Origin: Capsulimonas corticalis | Lineage (GTDB): Bacteria > Armatimonadota > Armatimonadia > Armatimonadales > Capsulimonadaceae | Assembly: GCF_003574315.2 (NCBI RefSeq) | Contig: NZ_AP025739.1 | Coordinates: forward strand, 5,580,001-5,644,000 | Direction of reading: 5' to 3' | DNA length: 64,000 nucleotides | Part shown: one piece after another, positions 9,120 through 16,229 of the stretch | How positions within the stretch are numbered: position 1 is the stretch's first letter | Layout of the letters: the number at the start of each line of letters is the position of its first letter | The notes under the pieces: model-generated | Seen by the model: only the letters and a program-made list of their open reading frames with translations | What the model was told of the DNA's origin: nothing | The model's database searches: none | Program-made: the position numbers and the translations under genes

Positions 9120-10147
9120 GCGGCCCCTCCCATATTCCCGCCGACATTGCGCGGCGGGGTGACGCCGCCGCCGCGCTGCTGGGGGAGCGGCGCCGCCGGG
9201 GGCGGCGCGGGAACGTGCCCCGGGGCGTTCGGCCTCAAGTTCAGCGGCGGATAGCCCAGATCCTTGGCGAGCAAAGCGATATCGAACGCCTCGCGGCGTA
9301 CGCGCAGGTCGTAGTAGAGAACCGTGAGCACGCAGACGATAAAGGGCGTGACGATCAGCTGCCCCAGCCCATCGCCGATCTCGGAAACCACATGGTCGGT
9401 CACGGTGTAACCGCCGACCACGCTATTTCCGCTGGTCATCGCCTGCGCGCCCGGCAGGGCCTGGATGATGCTGGTCACCAGGAACCGGATCGCCATCTCA
9501 AAAGCAAGGATCAAAATCGATCCGATAAGCCAAAGGAGAAACAGTGAGCCGAAGACCCGCAGGGCGTCCCAGCCGACCAGCGCGCGGGAGCGTCCCAGCG
9601 CTTTGAAGTAGGAGAGCTTTTCGATCGTGAAGACATGCCCCAGCATCGCCAGGAGCGTCAATGGAAAGATGACCGGTATGACGCAGAGAACCGCGCCGAC
9701 CGAAATCAGCACGCCGTACAGGATGCTGGTCACGATGAGGGGGATGATACGGCGCAGAACGGAGCCATAGGCGCCGCGCATCGTGACCGGCTCGCCCAGA
9801 TAGCGCGCCGATGTCGCCGCGGTGAGAACGCACAGCTCCACCGCGAACACGATCAGATACAGCGGAGCGACGACGGAAAGGCGCTCCGAACTCAGGCCAA
9901 GCCAGTTCAGAACCTGCGTTGGGTCATTCGACCCCTTCATCATGGTGCTGAGATCCACGACCCGGTGCAGAATTTGCAGGTCGATAAACGACGTCAGCAC
10001 TTTGAACGGGATGGCGATCAGCGCGGCGATCAAAAGCAAGAACGACAGGTTCTTCTTATAAAGGTCGAAGCCCTCGTCGAAAATATCGCCGAGGGAGAGC
10101 GGCCGTAAACTACGTTCGATCATCCGGGGTTTTCCGCGCCTTCGCAC
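9116..10147 (-). CDS. Multi-pass membrane protein, first gene of the MoxR cluster
   Basis: The product is 343 residues from GTG at 10147, or 335 from ATG at 10123, where conserved-looking 'MIERSLRPLSLGDIFDEGF' begins; the later start may be the true one. About six hydrophobic segments (roughly 35-55, 95-115, 135-170, 200-225, 270-285) are followed by a Pro-rich tail. It resembles the glycerophosphodiester-phosphodiesterase-type membrane domain proteins often found before DUF4129 genes. Its function is not known. It heads a run of five minus-strand genes with overlaps or short gaps. Confidence 0.8.
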   Translation of the reverse strand: MRRRGKPRMIERSLRPLSLGDIFDEGFDLYKKNLSFLLLIAALIAIPFKVLTSFIDLQILHRVVDLSTMMKGSNDPTQVLNWLGLSSERLSVVAPLYLIVFAVELCVLTAATSARYLGEPVTMRGAYGSVLRRIIPLIVTSILYGVLISVGAVLCVIPVIFPLTLLAMLGHVFTIEKLSYFKALGRSRALVGWDALRVFGSLFLLWLIGSILILAFEMAIRFLVTSIIQALPGAQAMTSGNSVVGGYTVTDHVVSEIGDGLGQLIVTPFIVCVLTVLYYDLRVRREAFDIALLAKDLGYPPLNLRPNAPGHVPAPPPAAPLPQQRGGGVTPPRNVGGNMGGAA

Positions 10148-10197
10148 ATCCCTTGCATCAGTGGGTTTCCGTCACAGCGATCGCTGCTTCATTTCAC

Positions 10198-10231
10198 AGC
10201 CTTAGCTGTTCTTTAGCCTTAGCTGTTCTTT
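10198..10231. repeat. 17-bp tandem direct repeat over the grpE stop codon
   Basis: Two adjacent perfect copies of AGCCTTAGCTGTTCTTT (10198-10214 and 10215-10231). The grpE stop lies in the second copy, so a recent tandem duplication at the 3' end is likely. Confidence 0.85.
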
Positions 10232-10950
10232 GCGACCTTGACCAGTGTCGGCCGGATAACGCGTCCATTCATGGTGTAGCCCTTGCGAAGCTCCGCCGTC
10301 ACGGTCTCGTCTTCCTGCTCGCTGTCTTCATCCAGCATGACCGCTTCGTGCAGGTCCGGATCGAACTTCTCGCCGACCGCCGCGATCGCCTCCACGCCCT
10401 GCTTTTGCAGGGTTTCGCGGAACTTGCGCAGGATCGCGTCGACGCCGTTCGCCAGCTGCTCGTAGCTTTCGGACTGCTTCGCCGCGTTCGCCGCGAGATC
10501 GAAATCGTCCAGAACGGGCAGCAGCTCCTTCAGAAGCTTTTCGTTGCCGTCGCGGATAATGCGAAGGCGCTCTTCCTCGCCGCGGCGGCGGAAGTTCTGC
10601 AAGTCCGCCAGCGCGCGCAGATAGTTCTCATTCGCCGTCGCCGCCTGCGCCTTCAGCGCCTCGACTTCATCGCGCGACGCGCCGCTGGGCGCGGCCGCCT
10701 CGGCCTTGGGCGTGCTGGGGATGGTCGCGTCCAGATCGATCACACCCCGGTCATCTTCATCGTCGCTGTCGGACTCCATCCCATGGACGCCGGCAAGCGC
10801 ATCCTCCAGGCCAACCGGCGCGTTCAGGTCGATGGGCGCCCGAGAGTCGACTTCGTCTTCGGGGATCGAGTGCGCGCCGGCGGCGTCAAACGATTCGTCT
10901 AGATCGTCGTGTGTCGCGTTGACTTTAATTTTGTGTATCTTCTCAGCCAT
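10219..10950 (-). CDS. grpE: GrpE nucleotide exchange factor
   Basis: The 243-residue protein has an acidic ~90-residue N-terminal extension, a long coiled coil (about 105-175, including 'NYLRALADLQNFRRRGEEER') and the C-terminal beta-wing typical of GrpE ('GVEAIAAVGEKFDPDLHEAV', 'GYTMNGRVIRPTLVKVAKN'). GrpE releases ADP from DnaK during the chaperone cycle. It is longer than the usual ~200 residues because of the N-terminal tail. dnaK and dnaJ are not in the window, so the gene stands apart from its usual partners. No CIRCE element is visible upstream. Confidence 0.95.
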   Translation of the reverse strand: MAEKIHKIKVNATHDDLDESFDAAGAHSIPEDEVDSRAPIDLNAPVGLEDALAGVHGMESDSDDEDDRGVIDLDATIPSTPKAEAAAPSGASRDEVEALKAQAATANENYLRALADLQNFRRRGEEERLRIIRDGNEKLLKELLPVLDDFDLAANAAKQSESYEQLANGVDAILRKFRETLQKQGVEAIAAVGEKFDPDLHEAVMLDEDSEQEDETVTAELRKGYTMNGRVIRPTLVKVAKNS

Positions 10951-11100
10951 GAATCCGTAGGATGACTCCTTACAAAACGAGTACGGCGCGCGGGGAACGG
11001 CTCCTCAGGAACCGAACTCCACAGAAACCGCCTTCTTACAATTACGAGTATACCCTAATGCGCGGGGAGCTTTCGCATGAAAAATTTTTAAGGCTGGGTG

Positions 11101-11129
11101 TTGACATTCGCCCTCCCATGGGATATACT
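11101..11129 (+). promoter_or_regulatory. Sigma-70 promoter of tRNA-Leu/tRNA-Gly
   Basis: TTGACA (11101-11106), a 17-base spacer and TATACT (11124-11129), 35 bases before tRNA-Leu. A close match to the vegetative consensus. Confidence 0.85.
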
Positions 11130-11164
11130 CTTCCTCGTCAGCGCGCAGTCACCCATAACACAGT

Positions 11165-11248
11165 GGGCGAGTGGTGAAATGGTAGACACGCCAGACTTAG
11201 GATCTGGTGCCGCAAGGCGTAGGAGTTCAAGTCTCCTCTTGCCCACCA
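11165..11248 (+). tRNA. tRNA-Leu (anticodon UAG)
   Basis: Acceptor stem GGGCGAG pairs with CTTGCCC, the discriminator is A and CCA is encoded. The D-arm is of Leu type (GTGGTGAAATGGTAGACAC). Anticodon stem CCAGA/TCTGG has loop CTTAGGA, giving anticodon TAG. The long variable arm and T-arm (GAGTTCAAGTCTC) fit a class II tRNA. Confidence 0.96.
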
Positions 11249-11283
11249 ATCTGTGTCAAGCGTACTCACATCGCGGACAGTAT

Positions 11284-11358
11284 GCGGGAGTAATTCAGTG
11301 GTAGAATGTCTCGTTGCCAACGAGAATGTCGCCAGTTCGAACCTGGTCTCCCGCTCCA
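11284..11358 (+). tRNA. tRNA-Gly (anticodon GCC), copy 1
   Basis: 75-base cloverleaf with acceptor GCGGGAG/CTCCCGC, discriminator T, encoded CCA, anticodon loop TTGCCAA and T-loop TTCGAAC. It is identical to the copies at 12879 and 14128. It shares a transcript with tRNA-Leu. Confidence 0.96.
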
Positions 11359-11367
11359 CAAAATAAG

Positions 11368-11398
11368 AAAGCCAGTCGTTAATTCGACTGGCTTTTTT
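11368..11398 (+). terminator. Intrinsic terminator after tRNA-Gly copy 1
   Basis: Stem AAAGCCAGTCG/CGACTGGCTTT with 6-base loop TTAATT and a T-run. First member of a terminator family that recurs at 11944, 12962 and 14211. Confidence 0.93.
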
Positions 11399-11478
11399 GC
11401 GTTTTTGACGCGCCGCGCCGCGTCTGAACATCAAAATCATCCCCAACAAGTGGTAAAATCACCATTAGGAATACCAGC

Positions 11479-11913
11479 ATGATCGTTCACTGTCCCGCCT
11501 GTCAACGAAAATTGATCTCGCACATCAGCCCCCGCTGCAACTGGTGCGGCCATGAGATCCAGGACTCTTCCTATCAAGAAGAGGCCGAGATCCGACGGCA
11601 GGCGCACGCCATGGAACAGGCGCAGCACGATGCGCAGTCGCGCCAATGGTTCCAAAATTCGATTGACGCGTACGCCGCCGGCGGCCTGGGCATGAACGTT
11701 CCGATTGGCCCGATGCGCCGCCCGCGCATGGATATGTCTCAGGACGTGCAGCAGCGCATGGCCGCCGAAGCCGCCATCATCGCGGAAGCGGCCAGAATGC
11801 AGCAAATGCGGGAAGAAGCCGCCGCCCGGGCCGAAGAAGAGCGCAAGGCGCGGGAAGAGGCCGAGGCGCAAAAGAAGACCGCCGACGGCCGCTTCAATCA
11901 TCTGGAGCTGTGA
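11479..11913 (+). CDS. Zinc-ribbon and coiled-coil protein, unknown function
   Basis: The 144-residue protein starts with a small zinc ribbon made of two Cys pairs (CPAC at 5-8 and CNWC) in the first 25 residues. The rest is Glu/Ala/Arg-rich and predicted to form a long coiled coil ('AEEERKAREEAEAQKK'). There is no signal peptide or membrane helix. It lies between tRNA-Gly copies 1 and 2 and has its own terminator. A -10-like TAAAAT and an AGGAAT SD precede the ATG. It is not assignable to a named family from sequence alone. Confidence 0.75.
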   Translation: MIVHCPACQRKLISHISPRCNWCGHEIQDSSYQEEAEIRRQAHAMEQAQHDAQSRQWFQNSIDAYAAGGLGMNVPIGPMRRPRMDMSQDVQQRMAAEAAIIAEAARMQQMREEAAARAEEERKAREEAEAQKKTADGRFNHLEL

Positions 11914-11943
11914 AACGATTTTTCTCAGTCCTCTCAACCTCGG

Positions 11944-11973
11944 AAAGCCAGTCGAATGATCGACTGGCTTTTT
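11944..11973 (+). terminator. Terminator of the tRNA-Gly-associated family
   Basis: Stem AAAGCCAGTCG/CGACTGGCTTT with loop AATGAT and five T's. The stem is the same as that behind the tRNA-Gly genes, although here it follows a protein gene. Confidence 0.9.
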
Positions 11974-12095
11974 CATTTCCCAATGCACTCGTACAAAAGC
12001 TTTCCCGGTCTTCGCAATCCAAATTCCTGTGGTATGATGAAATCGTTCTACTCACGTTCGCCTGCCATCCCCACCGTTCTTGACCGGAGATTGCG

Positions 12096-12794
12096 ATGAG
12101 TTTATTTGATAAGTTCGGCAAGAAACCACGGACAGATACCCCTCAATCCGTCCCCACGCCTCGGCCAATAGGGTTCTCCGCCGCCCCGCCGGAATGGGCG
12201 GAGCAGCGCGGCGAATTCTACGATGATTACTTCGGCGGCGCCGCCATGGTGGCCCACGAGATCATCTCACAAATACCGACCATCCATGTGTACATCTATC
12301 CTCCTCATGGATCGCGCAACTACAGCACTTTGATCACCAGCGGAGTGAGCGATCTACCGATGCCGATGGAGCCGGGCCAAAACTTGCCGATCGAGAAACG
12401 GCGCGTCGAGTTATTCATGCGTGTGCCAAGGCTGGATATGGCGGAATTTACCACGGATATGCCCTGGCAAGTTCAGATGCTCCGATTCATTGGGAAGTTT
12501 CCCTTTGAAAACAGCCGTCCCTTGGTGGAGTTCAAAACGTTCACATTGGGAGAGGTTCCCGAAAGCGACGTGCTGAAACATGTCGTACTGATGCCGCCAT
12601 TTTATGAAGCGCCCCCCTTCACATCCGGTTTGACTCACCTGGATGGAACGCGCGTCTCCTTCCTCTGGCTGGACTTGATCACGGACGCCGAGCTGGAGGC
12701 AAAGCTCAGCGGCGGGTCGGAAGCGCTCATGCAAATCTTCAAGCGCAGCAAGCACACTCCAATCCTCAATGTGGGCCGCCCGTCGTATGTATAG
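12096..12794 (+). CDS. Suppressor-of-fused (SUFU) domain protein
   Basis: The 232-residue cytoplasmic protein carries features of the bacterial SUFU domain: 'STLITSGVSDLPMPM' (compare the family's T-L-V-T-S-G-M-S-D-x-P-M), then 'RRVELFMRVPR', 'PFENSRPLVEFKTF' and a C-terminal 'VSFLWLDLITDAELE'. In bacteria SUFU-like proteins are known as immunity proteins of polymorphic toxin systems and as orphans. No toxin gene is adjacent. It lies between two identical tRNA-Gly genes in an accessory-looking stretch. A possible promoter is TTCGCA-N16-TATGAT at 12011-12038. The SD-like CGGAG precedes the ATG. Confidence 0.8.
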   Translation: MSLFDKFGKKPRTDTPQSVPTPRPIGFSAAPPEWAEQRGEFYDDYFGGAAMVAHEIISQIPTIHVYIYPPHGSRNYSTLITSGVSDLPMPMEPGQNLPIEKRRVELFMRVPRLDMAEFTTDMPWQVQMLRFIGKFPFENSRPLVEFKTFTLGEVPESDVLKHVVLMPPFYEAPPFTSGLTHLDGTRVSFLWLDLITDAELEAKLSGGSEALMQIFKRSKHTPILNVGRPSYV

Positions 12795-12826
12795 CAAAGA
12801 TTTTTGCGATTGCTCGCCTGAAATAG

Positions 12827-12856
12827 TTGACAATAGCGTTTATAGCAGGGTATAAA
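12827..12856 (+). promoter_or_regulatory. Promoter of tRNA-Gly copy 2
   Basis: TTGACA (12827-12832), an 18-base spacer and TATAAA (12851-12856), 22 bases before the tRNA. Confidence 0.75.
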
Positions 12857-12878
12857 TGTGATCGTCAGCTAATCGCTT

Positions 12879-12953
12879 GCGGGAGTAATTCAGTGGTAGA
12901 ATGTCTCGTTGCCAACGAGAATGTCGCCAGTTCGAACCTGGTCTCCCGCTCCA
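12879..12953 (+). tRNA. tRNA-Gly (anticodon GCC), copy 2
   Basis: Sequence identical to the tRNA-Gly at 11284-11358 over all 75 bases, including the encoded CCA. It has its own promoter and terminator, so it is a separate transcription unit. Confidence 0.96.
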
Positions 12954-12961
12954 TAAATAAG

Positions 12962-12992
12962 AAAGCCAGTCGTTCATGCGACTGGCTTTTTT
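12962..12992 (+). terminator. Intrinsic terminator after tRNA-Gly copy 2
   Basis: Stem AAAGCCAGTCG/CGACTGGCTTT with loop TTCATG and a T-run. Homology with copy 1 continues from the tRNA through the terminator to the following TTTGCGTT. Confidence 0.93.
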
Positions 12993-13023
12993 GCGTTCGA
13001 CGCAGTCTCAGGATGGTGACGTG

Positions 13024-13398
13024 ATGACAGCTCTCCCAACAATCAAAGCCGTCGTTCCCTTTCTCCCTTGCTCCGATCTTCTCGCTGCCCGAATATACTA
13101 CCGGGAGGCGCTTGGGTTCTCCGGTCTGGACTGGATTTGGGGCGAACCGCCGATGGCGGCCGGCGTCAGCCGCGACGGAGTTTGGCTATTTCTCTCACAG
13201 GATCCCGATCTCGCTGCCCGGATGACTGGATTCCGGTTCTATATCGATGTCGAAAATCTCGAGTCGCTTTATGAACAGCATCAAGTCGCCAGCGTAAAGA
13301 TCGTACATCCTCTTGAGGAGAAGCCGTGGGGAACGACTGAATATACAGTCGAGGACATTCACGGATATCACTTACATTTCCGCCGCGCTCCTGAATAA
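13024..13398 (+). CDS. VOC-family (glyoxalase/bleomycin-resistance-like) protein
   Basis: The 124-residue protein shows the vicinal oxygen chelate pattern: 'VVPFLPCSDLLAARIYYREALGF' at the start of the fold and 'VEDIHGYHLHFRRAP' at the end, where the family typically has 'DPDGNxLEF'. The repeated beta-alpha-beta-beta-beta units fit a single-chain resistance or dioxygenase-like protein. The metal ligands are not all clear, so activity is uncertain. ATG at 13024 is preceded immediately by an in-frame GTG (13021) and a weak SD AGGA. It lies just behind the tRNA-Gly copy 2 terminator and 14 bases before the SUKH-like gene. Confidence 0.85.
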   Translation: MTALPTIKAVVPFLPCSDLLAARIYYREALGFSGLDWIWGEPPMAAGVSRDGVWLFLSQDPDLAARMTGFRFYIDVENLESLYEQHQVASVKIVHPLEEKPWGTTEYTVEDIHGYHLHFRRAPE

Positions 13399-13412
13399 AA
13401 TCCAACCACACC

Positions 13413-14009
13413 ATGTCATTCGCTAACGAGTTTTCACAGCGCTTCAAGACCGGCGACGATCCACACGCTCTCGCCGCCGATTTTATCGACTGGTGGTACG
13501 ATCCTTTCGTCCTTCTGCCCGAACACGGAAACACCGAGGACGAAATTACGGCCACGGAAGGCGACCTTGGCTTCCGACTTCCAGAAACTCTGCGGCGCTG
13601 GTACGCTCTCTGCGGACGCCGCCTGGAAATCGTCAGTCATCAGGATATATTCCTCGAACTGCATGAGCTCACTCCACCCGTCCCGCCGACAGAATTGTTC
13701 GTGTTTCACGCCGAAAACCAGGGAGTGGCGTACTGGGGCGCCCGTACGGAAGACCTTGCTCGTCCCAACCCACCCGTCTATGTGTATGAACGAACTCGTC
13801 TAATGGAGCGAGACAATGTCTCGACCACCAATTTTCTCCTGACGACTCTGGTCTACGAAGCAGCATTCCGCGCCAGATCCGATGAGGACGCCCGACAATT
13901 GGGACAGATCTTCTCTGCCCTTCAAGACGCCAATCCTCAAGCCTCATCGATTTGGCCGCGCCGAATCATCGGCCTGGCGCCCCTCGATCACGAAGGAGAT
14001 TTCGATTGA
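13413..14009 (+). CDS. SMI1/KNR4 (SUKH)-like protein
   Basis: The 198-residue protein has the SUKH signature: 'ITATEGDLGFRLPETLRRWYALCGRR', where the family shows 'E..lG..LP.dyr.fl...nG'. It continues with 'FHAENQGVAYWGAR' (family 'eNqGv..wg'). SUKH proteins are widespread as immunity proteins against polymorphic toxins and also occur as orphans. No toxin gene is adjacent. It sits 14 bases after the VOC gene, in the cargo between tRNA-Gly copies 2 and 3. Confidence 0.82.
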   Translation: MSFANEFSQRFKTGDDPHALAADFIDWWYDPFVLLPEHGNTEDEITATEGDLGFRLPETLRRWYALCGRRLEIVSHQDIFLELHELTPPVPPTELFVFHAENQGVAYWGARTEDLARPNPPVYVYERTRLMERDNVSTTNFLLTTLVYEAAFRARSDEDARQLGQIFSALQDANPQASSIWPRRIIGLAPLDHEGDFD

Positions 14010-14046
14010 CGCACCCCGTCAAAATCCAAATACCCCGGGCACGGGG

Positions 14047-14075
14047 TTGACATTCGCTGCCCGACGCGTCATAAT
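14047..14075 (+). promoter_or_regulatory. Promoter of tRNA-Gly copy 3
   Basis: TTGACA (14047-14052), a 17-base spacer and CATAAT (14070-14075). The TTGACATTCGC start is shared with the tRNA-Leu promoter at 11101. Confidence 0.75.
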
Positions 14076-14127
14076 CTCTATCGTTCGCTGCTGACGATCG
14101 GACCATTTCCGAAGACAAGCAAATTAC

Positions 14128-14202
14128 GCGGGAGTAATTCAGTGGTAGAATGTCTCGTTGCCAACGAGAATGTCGCCAGTTCGAACCTGGTCTCCCGCTC
14201 CA
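14128..14202 (+). tRNA. tRNA-Gly (anticodon GCC), copy 3
   Basis: Identical over 75 bases to the copies at 11284 and 12879, with encoded CCA, its own promoter and terminator. Confidence 0.96.
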
Positions 14203-14210
14203 TAAATAAG

Positions 14211-14239
14211 AAAGCCAGTCGCAATTGCGACTGGCTTTT
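14211..14239 (+). terminator. Intrinsic terminator after tRNA-Gly copy 3
   Basis: A 14-bp palindromic arm AAAGCCAGTCGCAA and its complement with no separate loop, followed by T's. The outer 11 bp match the terminators of copies 1 and 2 while the loop bases differ. Confidence 0.9.
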
Positions 14240-14280
14240 GTCGTTCCAGAGACAGAAATAATCATTCAGGAACATATGCA

Positions 14281-15003
14281 ATGACGCTTGCCGCCGCCGA
14301 AATCTCTCTCGCCGAAAGTCTTGAATTTTCTCCCCAAGTCTGCGTGCTGCTTCAGGAAGTCTCGCAACGCCCATTGGAGCGTCTTGTGATCACGGAATCA
14401 ATCGACGACGAATGGGTGCAGCGGCACGGCGATGGGATTTCGGTGATGTTGAAGCGCGAAGGCGCTGAACGATTCGTCCATGATCAGCAACACCAGCTCT
14501 TGAAGCAAGGATATCTTGTGTTTGCCAGCTCGCGCCTTGACCTGCGCGGGTGCGGAGCCGGCGACGAGCTCATCCTGCTGAAAACGTCGGATCTTTACGA
14601 AATGATTCGTGTCCGCAATACCTATGCATATGAGCTGACGAACGACGAGATCATCAATCAACTCAAAAGCTGGGACGAACTCTGCGGAATTCGACTGCTT
14701 GGCGCCGGGCCGGATTGGATCTCCATGGAGTTCCTCTCTCTCCCAGAAAACTTGCTTCCGTTCGCACTCAGTGTATACCGATTCTGCTCGGAAGGGATTG
14801 GCGAGTTCGAAGAAGTCGATGAAGAGGGCGAACCGCTCTGGTTCGATAAAGTCGACGCTCAGTTCCCAGAGCGCATCGAAGAAGCGTTCCACGGTCCACG
14901 TGCGGAGGAAGGTCTTGAATACGCAACATATGACGAAAAATGCGCCAAGTTGGTGGCGGGAGGTCTTGCCGCAAACCAAAGCATTTTTTTCTGGTGGGAT
15001 TGA
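14281..15003 (+). CDS. DUF4253 domain protein
   Basis: The 240-residue protein has a C-terminal half matching DUF4253: 'ELTNDEIINQLKSWDELCGI', 'LLGAGPDWISMEF', 'LPFALSVYRFCSE' and a terminal 'FFWWD', where the family ends in 'xWWD'. The N-terminal ~110 residues have no obvious match. DUF4253 proteins are of unknown function and often lie among immunity-type genes. An AGGAAC SD precedes the ATG. The gene follows tRNA-Gly copy 3, and its stop is 8 bases before the GNAT gene start, so the two are probably co-transcribed. Confidence 0.78.
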   Translation: MTLAAAEISLAESLEFSPQVCVLLQEVSQRPLERLVITESIDDEWVQRHGDGISVMLKREGAERFVHDQQHQLLKQGYLVFASSRLDLRGCGAGDELILLKTSDLYEMIRVRNTYAYELTNDEIINQLKSWDELCGIRLLGAGPDWISMEFLSLPENLLPFALSVYRFCSEGIGEFEEVDEEGEPLWFDKVDAQFPERIEEAFHGPRAEEGLEYATYDEKCAKLVAGGLAANQSIFFWWD

Positions 15004-15011
15004 GGTTTACA

Positions 15012-15557
15012 ATGACGCCAACCCTAAACACCCAACGCCTGATTCTGCGTCCACTTCGCGAATCCGACGCCCCACGAATCCAGGAACTCTTCCCTCACTG
15101 GGAAGTCGTCCAATATATGGCGGCGGTCATCCCGTGGCCCTACCCCGACAATGGAGCGCAGGTGTATATGGAGCATGCGCTTGCGAAAAACGCCGCCGGG
15201 GAGCGATATAGCTGGGCGCTCACGCTCAAGGCGGCCGGCGACGATCGGCTCATTGGCGTGATTGAGTTAATGCCGCCGAATCCCGAAGACAGCCGGGGCT
15301 TCTGGATAGGCCAGCCCTATTGGAAGCAAGGCTACATGACGGAGGCGGTCGCCGCCGTGAATGATTTTGCTTTTGATGTGCTGGAGATGCCATATTTGAG
15401 ACTGAACAACGCCGAAGCGAATATCGGCTCGCATCGATTGAAAGAAAAGTCGGGAGCGACGATTACTAAGATCACCGACGACGTTCCGTTTGTCTCCGGC
15501 AAACTCCGTCAGATCGGATGGACGCTGACGCAGGAGCAGTGGCGTGCGAATCGGTAA
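15012..15557 (+). CDS. GNAT-family N-acetyltransferase (RimJ/RimL type)
   Basis: The 181-residue protein shows the GNAT fold of the RimJ-like group: 'LNTQRLILRPLRESDAPRI' at the N-terminus, 'GVIELMPPNPEDSRGFWIG', the acetyl-CoA loop region 'PYWKQGYMTEAVAAVNDFAF' and 'NIGSHRLKEKSGA' (family 'N..S..vleK.GF'). It probably acetylates a protein N-terminus or small amine; the substrate is unknown. ATG at 15012 is chosen because the family N-terminus starts there and a GAGG SD overlaps the preceding stop codon. Confidence 0.9.
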   Translation: MTPTLNTQRLILRPLRESDAPRIQELFPHWEVVQYMAAVIPWPYPDNGAQVYMEHALAKNAAGERYSWALTLKAAGDDRLIGVIELMPPNPEDSRGFWIGQPYWKQGYMTEAVAAVNDFAFDVLEMPYLRLNNAEANIGSHRLKEKSGATITKITDDVPFVSGKLRQIGWTLTQEQWRANR

Positions 15558-15578
15558 CGCCTTTGAGCGACTGAGCGG

Positions 15579-15584
15579 TATAAT
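15579..15584 (+). promoter_or_regulatory. -10 box upstream of parD
   Basis: Perfect TATAAT, 27 bases before the antitoxin ATG, with SD GAGGAG at 15598-15603. No convincing -35 is seen. Confidence 0.6.
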
Positions 15585-15611
15585 AGTGACAATCCACGAG
15601 GAGCCCAGAGT

Positions 15612-15869
15612 ATGTCCATTTCACTCACACCGGAACAGGAGGCGATTGTGCAAGACCGGTTAGCATCCGGCCGATATGCTTCGGCGGAGGATGTGATTAC
15701 GGACGCCTTATTTCATCTGAACCAAACCGATGAGGAATACATTGCTTGGGTTCGACGGGAAGTAACAGCAGGCGCCGAAGAATTGACAGCAGGCGCTTCG
15801 GCTCCGCTTGAGCCTTTGGACGTTTTGCTTGCTGAAGCCCGCGCACGCTATCATCCTAAGAGCCATTAA
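15612..15869 (+). CDS. ParD-like antitoxin
   Basis: The 85-residue protein starts with the ParD/CC2985-type ribbon-helix-helix region ('MSISLTPEQEAIVQDRLASG', then 'YASAEDVITDALFHL'). The acidic C-terminal half would wrap the toxin. ParD antitoxins neutralise ParE and repress their own promoter. The ParE gene follows after two bases. GAGGAG SD and a TATAAT box are upstream. Confidence 0.9.
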   Translation: MSISLTPEQEAIVQDRLASGRYASAEDVITDALFHLNQTDEEYIAWVRREVTAGAEELTAGASAPLEPLDVLLAEARARYHPKSH

Positions 15870-15871
15870 TT

Positions 15872-16168
15872 TTGCTGCCTATCCTCCGGTCCGAACGAGC
15901 AAAATCGGATATTCTGGACATTTGGCTGTACATCGCCGAGCGTGAGAATCCAGAGATCGCAGATCGTTTTCTCGCGAAGCTCTACTTGGCTATTGAGCGA
16001 ATCGCCACTTTCCCCCAAGCCGGTCCTGTTTGCTCTCACATCTATCCCGACATTCGCCGAAGTATTTACGGCTCCTATCTCATCTATTATTTAGTCCATT
16101 CGGACCATATCGAAATTGCACGCATTCTCCATGGTTCGCGTGATCAAATGATCGACTACCACAAATAA
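15872..16168 (+). CDS. ParE/RelE-family toxin
   Basis: The 98-residue protein has the ParE fold features: 'SERAKSDILDIWLYIAE', 'ADRFLAKLYLAIERIATFPQAG' and 'YLIYYLVHSDHIEIARILHGSRD', where the family ends 'I.ri.hgard'. ParE toxins usually inhibit DNA gyrase, while RelE relatives cut mRNA; this sequence favours ParE. It starts with TTG at 15872, two bases after parD, so it is translationally coupled. It is the last gene of the accessory stretch and is followed at once by a terminator. Confidence 0.9.
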   Translation: MLPILRSERAKSDILDIWLYIAERENPEIADRFLAKLYLAIERIATFPQAGPVCSHIYPDIRRSIYGSYLIYYLVHSDHIEIARILHGSRDQMIDYHK

Positions 16169-16198
16169 GAAAAGCCAGCCTTCGGGGGCTGGCTTTTC
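16169..16198 (+). terminator. Terminator after parE
   Basis: Stem GAAAAGCCAGCC/GGCTGGCTTTTC with loop TTCGGG. The preceding CACAAATAAGAAA resembles the spacer after the tRNA-Gly genes, suggesting common origin. Confidence 0.88.
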
Positions 16199-16229
16199 TT
16201 ATTTGGAAATATCTGTGAACGTGCTCGTT

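Noticed and set aside
11138-11449. Minus-strand open frame with 'RETRFELATFSLATRHSTTELL' across the tRNA genes
   Set aside because: This is the well-known false protein produced by reading tRNA genes on the opposite strand. The same occurs at 13966-14374.
11101-16200. CRISPR array suggested by repeated elements
   Set aside because: The repeats are tRNA-Gly genes and terminators with kilobase spacing that contains genes, not short regular spacers.
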